A stretch of 64,000 nucleotides of DNA from contig NZ_KB455575.1 in the NCBI RefSeq assembly GCF_000341735.1, positions 2,867,972 to 2,931,971 on the forward strand, in the 5' to 3' direction. Below the pieces are notes generated by a model. That model was not told where the DNA came from. It did not search any database and saw only the letters and a list, made by a program, of their open reading frames with translations. This DNA comes from Methylotuvimicrobium buryatense 5G (GTDB lineage Bacteria > Pseudomonadota > Gammaproteobacteria > Methylococcales > Methylomonadaceae). The translations under genes and the position numbers were made by a program. Positions 25,150-35,076 of the stretch are shown piece after piece; the first letter of the stretch is position 1, and the number at the start of each line of letters is the position of its first letter.

Positions 25150-26514
25150 ATGTTATTTTCCGAACTCGGCCTAGCAGCCGAATTAGTCCGTGCTGTCTCA
25201 GAACAAGGCTACAGCACGCCAACACCTGTTCAACGTCAAGCGATACCCGCAATTCTCAACGGTCGTGACGTTCTGGCCGGTGCACAAACCGGTACCGGCA
25301 AAACCGCGGGGTTCACATTACCTTTGCTGCACCTGCTGCACACCCAAAAACCCAAAAGTAATCGACGTGCGGTAAGAGCACTGATCCTAACGCCTACGCG
25401 CGAACTCGCCGCTCAAGTCGGCGAAAGCGTCGATACTTACGGAAAATATTTACCGCTAAAATCGGCGGTAGTCTTCGGCGGCCTCAGTATCAACCCGCAA
25501 ATCGCGCAATTGCGTCGTGGCGTGGATATCCTAATCGCGACGCCGGGTCGTCTGCTCGATCATATAGCACAGAAAACTGTTGATTTATCGCAATTGGAAA
25601 TACTTGTACTCGATGAAGCCGATCGCATGCTCGACATGGGCTTTATTCGCGATATCCGTAAAATTCTTGCGTTGCTTCCGCCAAACGGTCACGATGGCCG
25701 ACAAAACCTACTCTTTTCGGCAACGTTCTCCGATGAAATCCGTCAACTAGCTAACAGCTTGTTGCATAAACCGGAGCAAATCGAAGTCGCGCGTCGTAAT
25801 ACGACCGTCGAAACCGTAGCTCAGACGGTTCATCCGGTCGACCGCAACCGTAAACAAGAACTCTTGTCGCATCTAATCGGCAGCCAGGACTGGCGTCAGG
25901 TGTTGGTCTTCACGCGTACCAAACACGGCGCCAACAAACTCGCCGAAAAACTAGAACGCGACGGAATCGGCTCGGCCGCTATTCACGGCAATAAGAGTCA
26001 AGCCGCAAGGACAAAAGCATTGGCCGACTTCAAAAGCGGTGCGGTACGTGCCTTGGTTGCAACAGACATCGCAGCGCGCGGATTGGATATCGACCAATTA
26101 CCGCATGTCGTCAATTACGAACTTCCCAATATTCCGGAAGATTATGTTCATCGCATCGGCCGTACCGGTCGAGCGGGCAATGCCGGAGAAGCCATATCGC
26201 TAGTCTGCGTCGACGAACACGATTTTCTGCGCGACATCGAACGATTGATCAAACGAGACATTAACAAAATCGAAATCGAAGGCTTCCAACCTGACCCGAC
26301 CATCAAACCCGAACCGGTCTTCAAACAACGCCAGCAGCGCTCGCCTCGCGCCGGGAATGATGCCCGAAATAACGGTCAACGCAACAACGGCAAGCCAAAT
26401 GAGCGCCAAGCAGCGAAGCCCGCTCGTAGTAAACCGCGCCGCGGTAACGGAGCAAATTCCGGCTCAGGCCGCCCGCAACAAGGACGCTCAGGACAAAGGC
26501 GCCTTAGCGCTTAG
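25150..26514 (+). CDS. rhlE: DEAD-box ATP-dependent RNA helicase RhlE
   Basis: A 454-residue RNA helicase for ribosome assembly and RNA turnover. Motifs in order: Q motif [31 protein letters not shown], motif [19 protein letters not shown], Ia [59 protein letters not shown] and [12 protein letters not shown]. The last 70 residues are a low-complexity, Asn/Arg/Gly/Gln-rich tail typical of RhlE and thought to bind RNA. It is monocistronic by spacing; a long possible leader precedes it. Confidence 0.94.
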   Translation: MLFSELGLAAELVRAVSEQGYSTPTPVQRQAIPAILNGRDVLAGAQTGTGKTAGFTLPLLHLLHTQKPKSNRRAVRALILTPTRELAAQVGESVDTYGKYLPLKSAVVFGGLSINPQIAQLRRGVDILIATPGRLLDHIAQKTVDLSQLEILVLDEADRMLDMGFIRDIRKILALLPPNGHDGRQNLLFSATFSDEIRQLANSLLHKPEQIEVARRNTTVETVAQTVHPVDRNRKQELLSHLIGSQDWRQVLVFTRTKHGANKLAEKLERDGIGSAAIHGNKSQAARTKALADFKSGAVRALVATDIAARGLDIDQLPHVVNYELPNIPEDYVHRIGRTGRAGNAGEAISLVCVDEHDFLRDIERLIKRDINKIEIEGFQPDPTIKPEPVFKQRQQRSPRAGNDARNNGQRNNGKPNERQAAKPARSKPRRGNGANSGSGRPQQGRSGQRRLSA

Positions 26515-26679
26515 TGCTTAACGCCATTCGTTAAAAATTGGGGGATGCCGCTTCTTACTGCGAACATTTAGACCGTCGCGATCATAGAGGCGCTCCCACA
26601 ATTTGCCGAAGCTCGGCGCAGACAATTCAGATCCCAACACGCCGTCATTTTTGGCGGGCAAATCCGATTCCGTTTATCT

Positions 26680-26827
26680 CAGCAATTCCCAATTTGGAGA
26701 TCAAAAAGGGTGTGGGGTATGCTTGGCGAGGATGTCGGCAAGCCCCCATGGATGGGTTTACGGCGTTCCTCGACAGGCATACCCCACACCCTAAAATCGG
26801 CGAAACTGCTCAAACTGGGAATTGCTG
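26680..26827. mobile_element. Family C MITE-like element with 10-bp target duplication
   Basis: A 148-bp element bounded by cagcaattccc and gggaattgctg, with inverted ends extending through gtgtggggta. The exact direct repeat ccgtttatct flanks it at 26670-26679 and 26828-26837. The inner part carries a diverged core, ggatgggtttacggcgttcc. It lies in the 439-base gap between rhlE and the DUF697-like gene; the rest of that gap shows nothing clear. Confidence 0.9.
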
Positions 26828-26953
26828 CCGTTTATCTACAAAGTTGCAGAGCATTGGCGTTAACTGTTAAAAAGGACATCAAAAGACTCTTCACTGCTTA
26901 AGAGCCTCTGAAAAACAAGGTCGCTGAAAAAACGAGCCCGGAAGGAACAAACA

Positions 26954-27430
26954 ATGGCTGCAAAATACACTCCCGATAACGAAAAAATTCCACTTTACAA
27001 ACCTAACCAACTCCCCCGCCGAAAAAAACGCTCTGCAAAAAAAGCAAAGGCGCAACGGGTACTCAATAAATATACCTTGATCGCAAGCGGCATAGGCTTT
27101 ATTCCCGGTCCCCTAGCCGGCCAAATTGCAGTCGGCGGCTTACTGGCAAAACTAATGGACGACCTCTGCAAAATTTACGGCCTGTCCTTTTCCGATCATC
27201 AAATCAAAATCACCGTCACGGCGATACTCGGCGGAGCCCATTATGACTGGATTAGCCATTATCTAATCAAATACGTCAAAGGCTACACCCCCATTTCCAT
27301 ATCGACCGGCTCGCTGTTACTACGCCCTGCCGTCTCGGGTTTGCTTGTCTATTACATCGGCAAGCTCTTTCTGCTGCATCTGGAATCCGGCGCCTGGGTT
27401 AGAGTCAAGGAAAAAGGTTTCAATCCATAA
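26954..27430 (+). CDS. DUF697-like membrane protein
   Basis: A 158-residue protein. A basic N-terminus (LPRRKKRSAKKAKAQRVLNKY) precedes hydrophobic, glycine-rich segments ASGIGFIPGPLAGQIAVGGLLAKLM, ITVTAILGGAHYDW and SGLLVYYIGKLFLLHL. This resembles the DUF697 membrane module, in which PIPG-type and GG segments follow a cytoplasmic part and which is often fused to GTPases. No GTPase domain is attached or adjacent. Ribosome site GGAAGGAA precedes the ATG. Role unknown. Confidence 0.65.
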   Translation: MAAKYTPDNEKIPLYKPNQLPRRKKRSAKKAKAQRVLNKYTLIASGIGFIPGPLAGQIAVGGLLAKLMDDLCKIYGLSFSDHQIKITVTAILGGAHYDWISHYLIKYVKGYTPISISTGSLLLRPAVSGLLVYYIGKLFLLHLESGAWVRVKEKGFNP

Positions 27431-27513
27431 AAAGCATTGACCATCGCTGAAAATCTTGGAAACGGAGCGTTAGCGAAGTGAAGATTTTTAGTCCCCGATA
27501 GCCTTAGCGCCGG

Positions 27514-27560
27514 GTGTTTTGCCGGAGTCTGCGCGAATAGCGCAGGCGGAGGCAAAACAC
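27514..27560. repeat. Strong hairpin in intergenic region
   Basis: Arms gtgttttgcc / ggcaaaacac (10 bp, perfect) enclose a small internal loop and an inner stem ctgcgc/gcgcag. A second palindrome, ccgcatc..gatgcgg around 27608-27633, follows. The 453-base gap between the DUF697-like gene and smrA is GC-rich here and has no credible frame. It could be another repeat family, but I see no second copy in the window. Confidence 0.55.
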
Positions 27561-27763
27561 AAGGCATCGCGACACGGTGTAAAGCCATTTGTGGGAGTGC
27601 TACGGATCCGCATCGAGTATACGATGATGCGGCGTATTGGCACGGACGCAGGGCGAATCGGGGCCGCCGAAGGCAATAATCGCCAAGTCATTTTTCGCTG
27701 CTGAAATCGGACGGCCCCCATTTCAGCTTTCGCGAAAAATTTTGGCGCGTTTGGAAAAATAAA

Positions 27764-27880
27764 ACTTTAATTCAATAGCTTGTCATTCGTTTGTGTAGAA
27801 TTTTCACTCACCCGAAAAATTAGCTGGCATATTTAGGTAATCTCATAAAATACTTCATGTGCTTCACGGTTGAACTTGCG
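27764..27880 (-). repeat. Family F repeat, inverted copy
   Basis: The sequence from ttcaatagcttgtcattcg to gcttcacggttgaacttgcg matches the reverse complement of the copy at 16337 along most of its length. It lies directly after the smrA stop codon. Confidence 0.7.
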
Positions 27881-27883
27881 TAA

Positions 27884-28462
27884 CTACCCGCCTAAACGCG
27901 CGGCGTGGCGTTCGCGGTTTTCGCTTCGGCGCTGTTCGCTCTTGCGCAACAGCACATAGACGGCCGCGACGCCGCCATGTTGTTTCAGTGCGGTGTGGCT
28001 GGCTTGTACTTGTTCCATTTCGGGCAACCATTGCGCCAAATAACTTTTCAATGTGGCGTCGGTGTTTCGTCCTCGCCCGAAAACGAGCAAAACGCTACGG
28101 ATGTTGCAGTCTTGGCATTCGTGCACGAATTGCAGTAATTCGTCCCGGGCTTCGGAGGGCGTTTTGCGGAACAGATTCAAGGTCGCTTCCAGCGGATATT
28201 TGCCGAGTCTAAGATTTTTATAGACGCCGTCTTGTATGCCATCGCGCTTGTAGGTAATCCACGCATCGGCAGGCAGTGGTTTTCTGAGTACCAGCGATAG
28301 GGGGCCGTTGATGTCTTCTTTCGAATATTGCGCTTGTTGCCTGCGGTATTGCTGACCGGGTGTTGCCGACTGGGCGGTTTTCACAATGGTTTTGACGGGT
28401 GCTTTCAGAGGAACCACATCGGCCATTTCCTGAAAAAAGAGATCGATTTCTTGCTCGGACAT
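27884..28462 (-). CDS. smrA: Smr-domain endonuclease SmrA
   Basis: A 192-residue protein. The N-terminal part (SEQEIDLFFQEMADVVPLK, then QQYRRQQAQYSKED) is typical of the SmrA/YdaL group. The C-terminal Smr domain has YPLEATLNLFRKTPSEARDELLQFV, SVLLVFGRGRNTDATLKSYLAQWL and HGGVAAVYVLLRK. The usual LDLHG is replaced by RLGKYPLEA-type sequence, so one conserved Smr motif is weak here. Smr domains nick nucleic acid. The start at 28462 has a perfect AGGAGG site. It follows lhr by 97 bases on the same strand. Confidence 0.88.
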   Translation of the reverse strand: MSEQEIDLFFQEMADVVPLKAPVKTIVKTAQSATPGQQYRRQQAQYSKEDINGPLSLVLRKPLPADAWITYKRDGIQDGVYKNLRLGKYPLEATLNLFRKTPSEARDELLQFVHECQDCNIRSVLLVFGRGRNTDATLKSYLAQWLPEMEQVQASHTALKQHGGVAAVYVLLRKSEQRRSENRERHAARLGG

Positions 28463-28559
28463 CGCAACCTCCTGAACGGTTAGATAAATATCGACTGGGC
28501 ACAGGCAAAAAAGGGCCTGAAGCCAAAGAGACACTTACTCTGAATTTTCGTTCTATCTT

Positions 28560-31500
28560 TTATTTCCGCAGTAAGGCGGTTTTATACTGCCATTCTTGCT
28601 CCGGTTCAACCGTCTCGACAAAAACCACGTCGTTTTTTTTCGACGACGCCAGCAATACGCCGTCTCGGTAAAGCAAACGATTGGCCGACTGCGGTCCAAC
28701 CCTGTCGCCGCTACCGATAATGCCGGTCAAATTGAGCGGATCGACGGTACTAATCGCTATCAACTCGCCGGTTTTCGCTTGTTTGCGGCTATCTCGGAGC
28801 ATCGAAACCGCTTGCGGCAAAGCAAAGTGTTCGCCGGCCAGGCCTTGCACGAAACGGCCGCCGCGCACTTCGCCGCGCGCTTCTAGACGACGATAGACAT
28901 AGAGCAAATCGCGCCAAGAAGGAATGCCTTCTTCGTTATCGAGTAATTTGCGGAAGACCACGCCGTAGCGATTCAATAAAACGCGCGCAATATGCTCGAC
29001 CGGCTCGTAAGCATCCGCACTGGCTTGCACCGGCCGCAACAAAGACCACCTGCCGGCTGTCGCCGAGGTATCGTGCGCGGGATAACGCCGGCTGCGGCGC
29101 TGCCGAATCGCGCTACTTTGAATCAACGTTCGAAGGCCTTGAAAGCTGTCGGCGGTAATCAATCCTGCGGCGACCAATTCGCCAAGCGCCTCAAATAATT
29201 GCGCATTCAACAAACCGGTTTCATCGCTGATTTCCTGAAAAAAACTGGCGCCCCAATTTTTCAAAACCGCGTGGACTTTTTGCGCGCCGCTCGATAGCTC
29301 GATCGCGTCATGATCCGGCAAGGGCGCATAGACGCGCCAAGAGGAAAGACGAGCTCTCGGGAGCAACGCGATTGATGTACTTTTACCGGCCGGCCTCGGC
29401 GTTTTGGCGGCACTTTTAAATTTCAGTCGCAGCCAAACGAAACGTCCGGTGCTGCAGCAAGTATCCAATTGCGATGCAAAATAGGGTTTCAAGCGTTTCG
29501 GCAGCACATCGCCTTCCCATGCCGCGGCGGGCAAATTGCAGCCTTCCAATTGCAGCAAAACTTTTTCCAAGGCCGCCTCGCCCTCTCGCGGTTCGTCCAG
29601 GCCGTGCCAGTGAAACAGAAAGCGCATGAAGTCGGCTTGCGCGACCGGCTGTATCTCGTTGCGTAATTGTTTGAGCGTGTAGCGATGAATCCGAGCCAAC
29701 AGTCCGCGCTCGCACCATTCGGTCTGCGCGGCATCGGGACTGAACCGGCCTTGTATCGCAAAACCTTGCTGTTCCAATACGGCAAGCGCCTGTTCGACCT
29801 GTGGCGCCGATAGCCCCAGCGAATCGGCCAAACTGTTCGCCGTAACCGGGCCCAAACCTTCCAATCGGCTACGCAGGATGTTTTGCAACGCGGCATCCTC
29901 CGTCAATTCGGGATCGGCGTCCACGGCTTCTATCGTCGGCTGCACCGCTATTCCCGGAAACAGCAACTGCAACTCATGCAAGCGTTCGGCGGCCGTTAGA
30001 ATGCGGTTTCCGTTCGGCAGCACCAGTAATGCCGCTCGTCCGGTCTGCTGCAGTTGCTCGAACAAAGTGTATTGTTCGCGCGTGCATTCTTTTTCAGCGA
30101 TAAAACTCAACACGACCATCGCATCGTGCAATTCGTCGGCGGTGTTTGCTTCGGGCCAGGCTTCAAGCCGGACGCGCTCGATCGCGGCCGGATCGAGCCT
30201 GCCGATTTCGGCGGCTTCTTCGGCGTTAGCAAAGCGGCGTTGTTGAATCGCCAAGGTCCTTCTTTCCTCGGCCGGCGCGTCGTCCAAAAAAGCGTAAGGC
30301 CGTGCATTCAGAATTTCCTGCGCCATCGGCGACGGCGCGCTCAAATCCCGCGCGACAACTTTGATCCGCCCGCTTTCTATACCATCCAACAGCGCTTCGA
30401 GCCCGTCGATGTCCATCAATTCGTGCAGACAATCCCACAAGGCTTGATTGACCAGAGGGTGATCGGGAATTTCGCGGTCGCCGGCGATGTTTTCGAAACA
30501 AGCCAATTGATCGGGAAAAATCACCGCGATCAAATCCTCGGCATTGTTGCGTTGAAATTGTGCGGGAACTCTTTTGCCGGCCCGGTTACGCGGCACCGCG
30601 AGAGCGGTATTGGTCACCCAGCGCCAACGGGTCGGAAACATCGGCGCGGCCAACAAGGCCTGAACCAAGACTTCTTTTACGGTCGAAGCTTTCAAATAGC
30701 CGGCCGGTTCCACAAGCGGAAAACTGTGCGTCGGCCCGAGCGATAAAACGATATTGTCTTCGCTGGCGGCGGCCTGTAATTCGAAATTGAATTTGCGGCA
30801 GAAGCGTTTGCGGAGAGCCAGTCCCCAAGCCCGGTTGATCCTCGATCCGTAAGGCGAATGAATCACGAAATGCATGTCTTGCGTTTCGTCGAAGAAGCGT
30901 TCGAACACGATCGTTTCGAGTGTCGGTAACACCGTCAAGGCAGCCTTAGCTGCAGCTAAATATTGTGATAACTGCTCGGCGGCGACATGCGGCAAGGCTA
31001 AATCGATCAGATAACGATAGGCCGCGCCCTCGCCTTGTTCGAGAAGACTGTCGATCATTGCGGATAATCTTGAGACCGCTTCGGATAATTCGTTACTGCG
31101 ACCCGGCGCTTCGCCGAACCAAAACGGAATATTCGGAGGCTGGCCATGTGCGTCCTCGACATGGACCTTGCCTTGCTCGACCTTGAGCAATCGGTAGGAA
31201 TTATTGCCGAGTTGAAAAATATCGCCTGGGAGGCTTTCGAATGCAAAGTCTTCGTTGAGTGTTCCGACGAAAAGGCCTTCCGGCTGCAATATAACGTCGT
31301 AATCGAACAGATCCGGTATCGCCCCGCCGTTCAGCAACGCGGTCAAACGCGCGCCTTTGCGGGGCCTCAGCATGCCGTGTACGGCATCCCTGTGCAGATA
31401 GGCGCCCCGCCGACCGCGCCGCGTATGAAATCCGTCGGCGAGCATTTTGACCACTGCGCTAAATTGCATCTCGGTCAATTCCCGGTACGGCCAGGCACTG

Positions 31501-32801
31501 CGAAAAGCCTGATACAGTTCGGTTTCGCGCCATTCGCGGCAAGCGACTTCGGCGACAATTTGTTGGGCCAAAACATCCAAGGGATGCTTGGGGATCAGTA
31601 TCGTATCGAGTAAATCCTGTCCGACCGCATAGAGTAAAGCGCTGCATTCGAGCAAATCGTCCCGCGACAACGGAAACAATCGGCCTTTCGGCGTAGCCCC
31701 CAAACGGTGACCCGAACGGCCGACCCGCTGCAGAAACGCCGATATCGAATGCGGCGAGCCCAACTGACAAACCAGATCGACATCGCCGATATCGATACCG
31801 AGTTCAAGTGAGGCGGTCGCGACCAGTGCTCTCAACCGGCCTTGTTTGAGACGTTGTTCGGCATTCAGGCGATGCTCTTTCGCGAGACTGCCGTGATGCG
31901 AGGTGACGGCTTCTTCGCCGATCCGCTCGGCTAGCGCGGCTGCTACGCGTTCCGCTTGGCGCCGCGTGTTGACGAAAATCAGCGTGGTGCTGTGTTCGAC
32001 GATCAATTGTTCGAGACGGTCATAGATTTCGGTCCACACTTCGCCGGCCATGACTGCTTCGAGCGGCGAGCCGGTCACTTCGATTTGGAGATCGCGGCGA
32101 CGGACATGGCCGGTATCGATAATCGTGCAAGGCTCGGCACGGTTGCCGATTAAATAACGGGCGATGCCGTCGAGCGGTTTTTGCGTTGCCGATAAACCGA
32201 TGCGGACCGGTTCTGTTTCGGTCAACTGCGTCAACCTTTCCAGTGACAGCATGAGATGTGCGCCGCGTTTGTTGCCAGCCAAGGCATGTATCTCGTCGAC
32301 GATGACGCTACGCACCGATTTCAGCATCTCGCGGCCAGATTCCGAAGTCAGCAACAAATATAATGATTCCGGAGTCGTGACCAGGATATGAGGCGGGAAA
32401 CGTTTCATTGTCGCGCGTTCGGCTTGCGAGGTATCGCCGGTGCGGACCTGGGCACGGATCACGATATCCGGCAAAGCCGCTTCGAGCAGCGCCATGCCGA
32501 TACCGGTCAACGGTTCTTCCAGATTTTTATGAATGTCGTTCGATAAGGCCTTGAGCGGCGATATATATAAAATTCGCGTTTCATCGGGCAACGGCGCTTC
32601 GATACCCTGCTTAACCAATTGATCGATCACGGCCAAAAAAGCGGCCAAGGTTTTACCGGAGCCTGTCGGCGCGGCGATTAATGTAGACGCCCCGCTTTGA
32701 ATCGCCGGCCAAGCACGAACTTGGGCTTCCGACGGCTGTCCGAAACGCTCGATAAACCAGTCGGCCACGACCGGATGAAAGGCAGACAAAGAGTCGGTCA
32801 C
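28560..32801 (-). CDS. lhr: Large helicase-related protein Lhr
   Basis: A 1413-residue superfamily 2 helicase, close to the length of E. coli Lhr. The core at about 25-500 has APTGSGKTLAAFLAVIDQL (motif I), DEIHALAGNKRGAHL (II), SATQKPLDGIARYL (III), VNTRRQAERVAAAL (IV) and ATASLELGIDIGDVD with QRVGRSGHRLG (V/VI). Winged-helix and Lhr-core regions follow, then the long C-terminal half seen in bacterial Lhr. Lhr-core proteins unwind RNA:DNA hybrids and have been linked to DNA repair. Co-directional with smrA, with a gap of 97 bases. The frame is open throughout. Confidence 0.95.
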   Translation of the reverse strand: MTDSLSAFHPVVADWFIERFGQPSEAQVRAWPAIQSGASTLIAAPTGSGKTLAAFLAVIDQLVKQGIEAPLPDETRILYISPLKALSNDIHKNLEEPLTGIGMALLEAALPDIVIRAQVRTGDTSQAERATMKRFPPHILVTTPESLYLLLTSESGREMLKSVRSVIVDEIHALAGNKRGAHLMLSLERLTQLTETEPVRIGLSATQKPLDGIARYLIGNRAEPCTIIDTGHVRRRDLQIEVTGSPLEAVMAGEVWTEIYDRLEQLIVEHSTTLIFVNTRRQAERVAAALAERIGEEAVTSHHGSLAKEHRLNAEQRLKQGRLRALVATASLELGIDIGDVDLVCQLGSPHSISAFLQRVGRSGHRLGATPKGRLFPLSRDDLLECSALLYAVGQDLLDTILIPKHPLDVLAQQIVAEVACREWRETELYQAFRSAWPYRELTEMQFSAVVKMLADGFHTRRGRRGAYLHRDAVHGMLRPRKGARLTALLNGGAIPDLFDYDVILQPEGLFVGTLNEDFAFESLPGDIFQLGNNSYRLLKVEQGKVHVEDAHGQPPNIPFWFGEAPGRSNELSEAVSRLSAMIDSLLEQGEGAAYRYLIDLALPHVAAEQLSQYLAAAKAALTVLPTLETIVFERFFDETQDMHFVIHSPYGSRINRAWGLALRKRFCRKFNFELQAAASEDNIVLSLGPTHSFPLVEPAGYLKASTVKEVLVQALLAAPMFPTRWRWVTNTALAVPRNRAGKRVPAQFQRNNAEDLIAVIFPDQLACFENIAGDREIPDHPLVNQALWDCLHELMDIDGLEALLDGIESGRIKVVARDLSAPSPMAQEILNARPYAFLDDAPAEERRTLAIQQRRFANAEEAAEIGRLDPAAIERVRLEAWPEANTADELHDAMVVLSFIAEKECTREQYTLFEQLQQTGRAALLVLPNGNRILTAAERLHELQLLFPGIAVQPTIEAVDADPELTEDAALQNILRSRLEGLGPVTANSLADSLGLSAPQVEQALAVLEQQGFAIQGRFSPDAAQTEWCERGLLARIHRYTLKQLRNEIQPVAQADFMRFLFHWHGLDEPREGEAALEKVLLQLEGCNLPAAAWEGDVLPKRLKPYFASQLDTCCSTGRFVWLRLKFKSAAKTPRPAGKSTSIALLPRARLSSWRVYAPLPDHDAIELSSGAQKVHAVLKNWGASFFQEISDETGLLNAQLFEALGELVAAGLITADSFQGLRTLIQSSAIRQRRSRRYPAHDTSATAGRWSLLRPVQASADAYEPVEHIARVLLNRYGVVFRKLLDNEEGIPSWRDLLYVYRRLEARGEVRGGRFVQGLAGEHFALPQAVSMLRDSRKQAKTGELIAISTVDPLNLTGIIGSGDRVGPQSANRLLYRDGVLLASSKKNDVVFVETVEPEQEWQYKTALLRK

Positions 32802-32870
32802 TGATATCGACTAGGGTTTAGCGAAAATAGACCCGCAAATGCACAGTAACTCATTTGAAATGACCGCATC

Positions 32871-32900
32871 GATAGATATAGATAGATAGATAGATAGATA
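32871..32900. repeat. GATA tetranucleotide microsatellite
   Basis: A run of about seven gata units, one with an extra ta, lies 70 bases upstream of the lhr start. It is a possible slippage site in the lhr upstream region. Otherwise 32802-32990 shows no feature. Confidence 0.85.
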
Positions 32901-32989
32901 CTTGATTTATAGACGTTTGGAAAGTTTTTACTTTAACCTTAGACATGCCGAAGCACGGCAATTCAAATTGTATCCGATTAATTGCCACA

Positions 32990-33153
32990 TATAACCTTTG
33001 CTAGTCAAATTTCGGCGTCGGGGTGCCCATCAAAGGACGCCGTGAATACGTCCATGTAGGCTCTATGACAGAATCCATGCTGCCCCAAAGCCTTTACCGA
33101 ACACCCCGACGCCTCCATACGCTAATACCGAAATTTGAAGTGCGATAGGTATA
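32990..33153. repeat. Family A element, diverged full-length copy
   Basis: Runs from tataacctttgctagtcaaat to ..aatttgaagtgcgataggtata. The inner hairpin is altered (gacagaatccatgctgcc). The core reads ggacgccgtgaatacgtcc. It lies in the 789-base gap between lhr and the HEAGH gene, which are divergent. Confidence 0.82.
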
Positions 33154-33429
33154 TTTAGTGCCGAGACCCAAGCAAACAGCAGTCAGCCGAGTTGAAAAAC
33201 TAGGGCATTTGCCGCATTTTGCGTGAAATGCCACACACCCCTCACCCAATCGTTTGCAGTCAACAAATGATCTAGAGCAACGCTGTTGCAATCCTTCGCT
33301 ATGTGAACTTCCTTTATTTACAATGCCTGTAGACAAATTAACATCGTAAAATATCACACCTCAGCGAACGATAGTTTGACTAAACGCTAGACAAACCAAT
33401 AAAAATCAGCAAAAGCCTTGCCAAAAACT

Positions 33430-33444
33430 GCGACATATTGTCGC
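33430..33444. promoter_or_regulatory. Candidate operator palindrome
   Basis: gcgacatattgtcgc is an almost perfect dyad (gcgaca/tgtcgc). It is followed 6 bases later by a looser half-site, caatatgaca. It lies 150 bases upstream of the HEAGH protein gene; regulator unknown. Confidence 0.35.
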
Positions 33445-33550
33445 GCGGCAATATGACACATTCAATTAGCACCTTAGTACTAATACAATGACCCCGGCTC
33501 TTGAAATACGCTTCTTAACGCCTCAGCTTATTCAAGATACTCCTCAATGA

Positions 33551-33568
33551 TGCGATAGCGTTATCGCA
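33551..33568. promoter_or_regulatory. Palindrome just before HEAGH gene
   Basis: tgcgatagcgttatcgca has 7-bp arms and a 4-base centre and ends 22 bases before the ATG. It may be an operator or a leader hairpin close to the ribosome site. Confidence 0.4.
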
Positions 33569-33590
33569 TTCTTTCCACTCGGGGATTACC

Positions 33591-34304
33591 ATGAAACGAA
33601 ATTACCAAATAGACGAACCGATACCATTAAAACACCGACAACTTGTCCAACAAACCGCATTTCATGAAGCCGGGCATGCCGCGGCAATTTATTTGTGTAA
33701 CCGACAAAAAAATCTACCGCCTGTTTACTTCCAAATAACATTCGGCGGCCTGTGCGCCTCAACACCCGAAACCGACCGTCTAAAAAAGCTACCGCATTCT
33801 AATTGGGTTGCTACCGTCGAGGGTGGAAATCTGATTCACAGCCTGCCTCTCTCGGTAATCGAAAGCAGCGGCTATTTTTCCGATCACGAAAGTCACGCCT
33901 ATCAGCTAGCTTATGAAGCCGACATCATCAATCTGTTGGCCGGCCCACTGGCTGAAGCGAAATATGTCGCGGAACGCGATAATGAAACCTTCAATCCTCG
34001 CCTAGTCAATGTCGAAGCTCTGAGATATTATGGCGGCACTTCCGATCTCGAAAGAGTTGACGAATATTTGGAAGCTTTAATAGCAACTCAAGATAAACGT
34101 AGCAAAAAATTAAACGAGCTTTTTTTGGCCGCATTCCGCTTTGTCGAGGACCCTAGCCATTGGTATGCCATCAATCGACTAGCCCATCATATTCTCGAAA
34201 ACGACAATGAAATCATCGGCTGCGAAGAAATAATCGAAGTAATAGACAACGCTCTATTGCCGTCCTTAACCTATGACAGGTTAAGCGCTAATTTCCGTTG
34301 TTAA
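33591..34304 (+). CDS. HEAGH-motif putative metalloprotein
   Basis: A 237-residue soluble protein with FHEAGHAAAIYL at about 25-36. This is the HExxH-type zinc motif in the form used by FtsH/M41 peptidases (HEAGHA). A later Asp or Glu could be the third ligand, as in NLLAGPLAEAKY at about 122-133, which resembles the M41 pattern around its third ligand. No AAA ATPase domain or membrane segment is attached, unlike FtsH. A similar stand-alone type occurs in phages and bacteria without known function. Isolated gene with two palindromes upstream. Peptidase activity is inference. Confidence 0.6.
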   Translation: MKRNYQIDEPIPLKHRQLVQQTAFHEAGHAAAIYLCNRQKNLPPVYFQITFGGLCASTPETDRLKKLPHSNWVATVEGGNLIHSLPLSVIESSGYFSDHESHAYQLAYEADIINLLAGPLAEAKYVAERDNETFNPRLVNVEALRYYGGTSDLERVDEYLEALIATQDKRSKKLNELFLAAFRFVEDPSHWYAINRLAHHILENDNEIIGCEEIIEVIDNALLPSLTYDRLSANFRC

Positions 34305-34352
34305 TTGAACCGGCCTGACCATTATCGCTTATGAAACTCGACTCCATTGTTT

Positions 34353-34394
34353 GCCGAGGCCGCGAAAAAACAAAGCCAACGCGGCCTTGGCTTT
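34353..34394 (+). terminator. Probable terminator after HEAGH gene
   Basis: Stem gccgaggccgcg / cgcggccttggc (12 bp, one G-U pair) with a 15-nt A-rich loop, followed by ttt. It sits between two convergent genes, 49 bases after the HEAGH gene stop. The T tract is short. Confidence 0.6.
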
Positions 34395-34491
34395 AATCTC
34401 TCCGCCTTGCAATATCCTACAAACAACGAAAACAATTAATAAACTGTTGAAATGGATTCATTATTAACCTGCCCAAAACGCCTTTTAGTAC

Positions 34492-35061
34492 TTAAAGATT
34501 TGCTATCTCGCGCCGTTGTATTTGATTGTAACTTAAGCCGGTGATTCCGCGTTTATACATCGATTGCCCGAGCGAACAGGCCAACCCCGAAGCCAATACC
34601 CGGGCATAAAACGGCAAGGTTTCGCTATAGGTGGGCAAGGCATCCTCAATGCAGTCAACTACTTGCAATTGTCGGTCGAAATCTTCGCGTTGCCTTGCTA
34701 TTTCGACCATCAAAACCGAATTACCGAGACAACCCTCTGATAACTCCAGCGACCAAGTCAGGTCGTTTTGTAATTCGCATTGCCCGACATAGAGCCCTGA
34801 TTGTGCCTCCGGCCATTGCTCCGGCGCGATCAATGATAAGCGGTAGCCGTCCGGCTTACGATAAAGCCAATAACATTGACCAAGCACTGGTTTGAATTTA
34901 ATGGCGCTACTCAACACGAATAACGAGGTAAATAGCTCATCGGCAATCCGGTTTAAAGGCTTGGCCGGGACATTAAGACCTCTGGTAACGCTATATAAAG
35001 CGTCAAGCACAGGGAGCAATCCTTTGCCTTGCGGATTAGGCGATTGACCATGCGAGCTCAT
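34492..35061 (-). CDS. Hypothetical protein, DUF2452-like
   Basis: A 189-residue cytoplasmic protein beginning SSHGQSPNPQGKGLLPVLDALYSV; the NPQGKGL..VL pattern recalls DUF2452. It contains CYWLYRKPDGYRLSLIAPEQWPE and ends with GITGLSYNQIQRREIANL. No catalytic motif is recognised. It lies 15 bases after pncB on the same strand, so it is probably the last gene of the pcm - pncA - pncB operon. Confidence 0.6.
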   Translation of the reverse strand: MSSHGQSPNPQGKGLLPVLDALYSVTRGLNVPAKPLNRIADELFTSLFVLSSAIKFKPVLGQCYWLYRKPDGYRLSLIAPEQWPEAQSGLYVGQCELQNDLTWSLELSEGCLGNSVLMVEIARQREDFDRQLQVVDCIEDALPTYSETLPFYARVLASGLACSLGQSMYKRGITGLSYNQIQRREIANL

Positions 35062-35076
35062 TGTTAAAAATAACCT

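Noticed and set aside
32871-32900. Phase-variable lhr through the GATA tract
   Set aside because: The tract is 70 bases upstream of the start, not in the coding sequence; an effect on promoter spacing is possible but I see no promoter motif placing it there.
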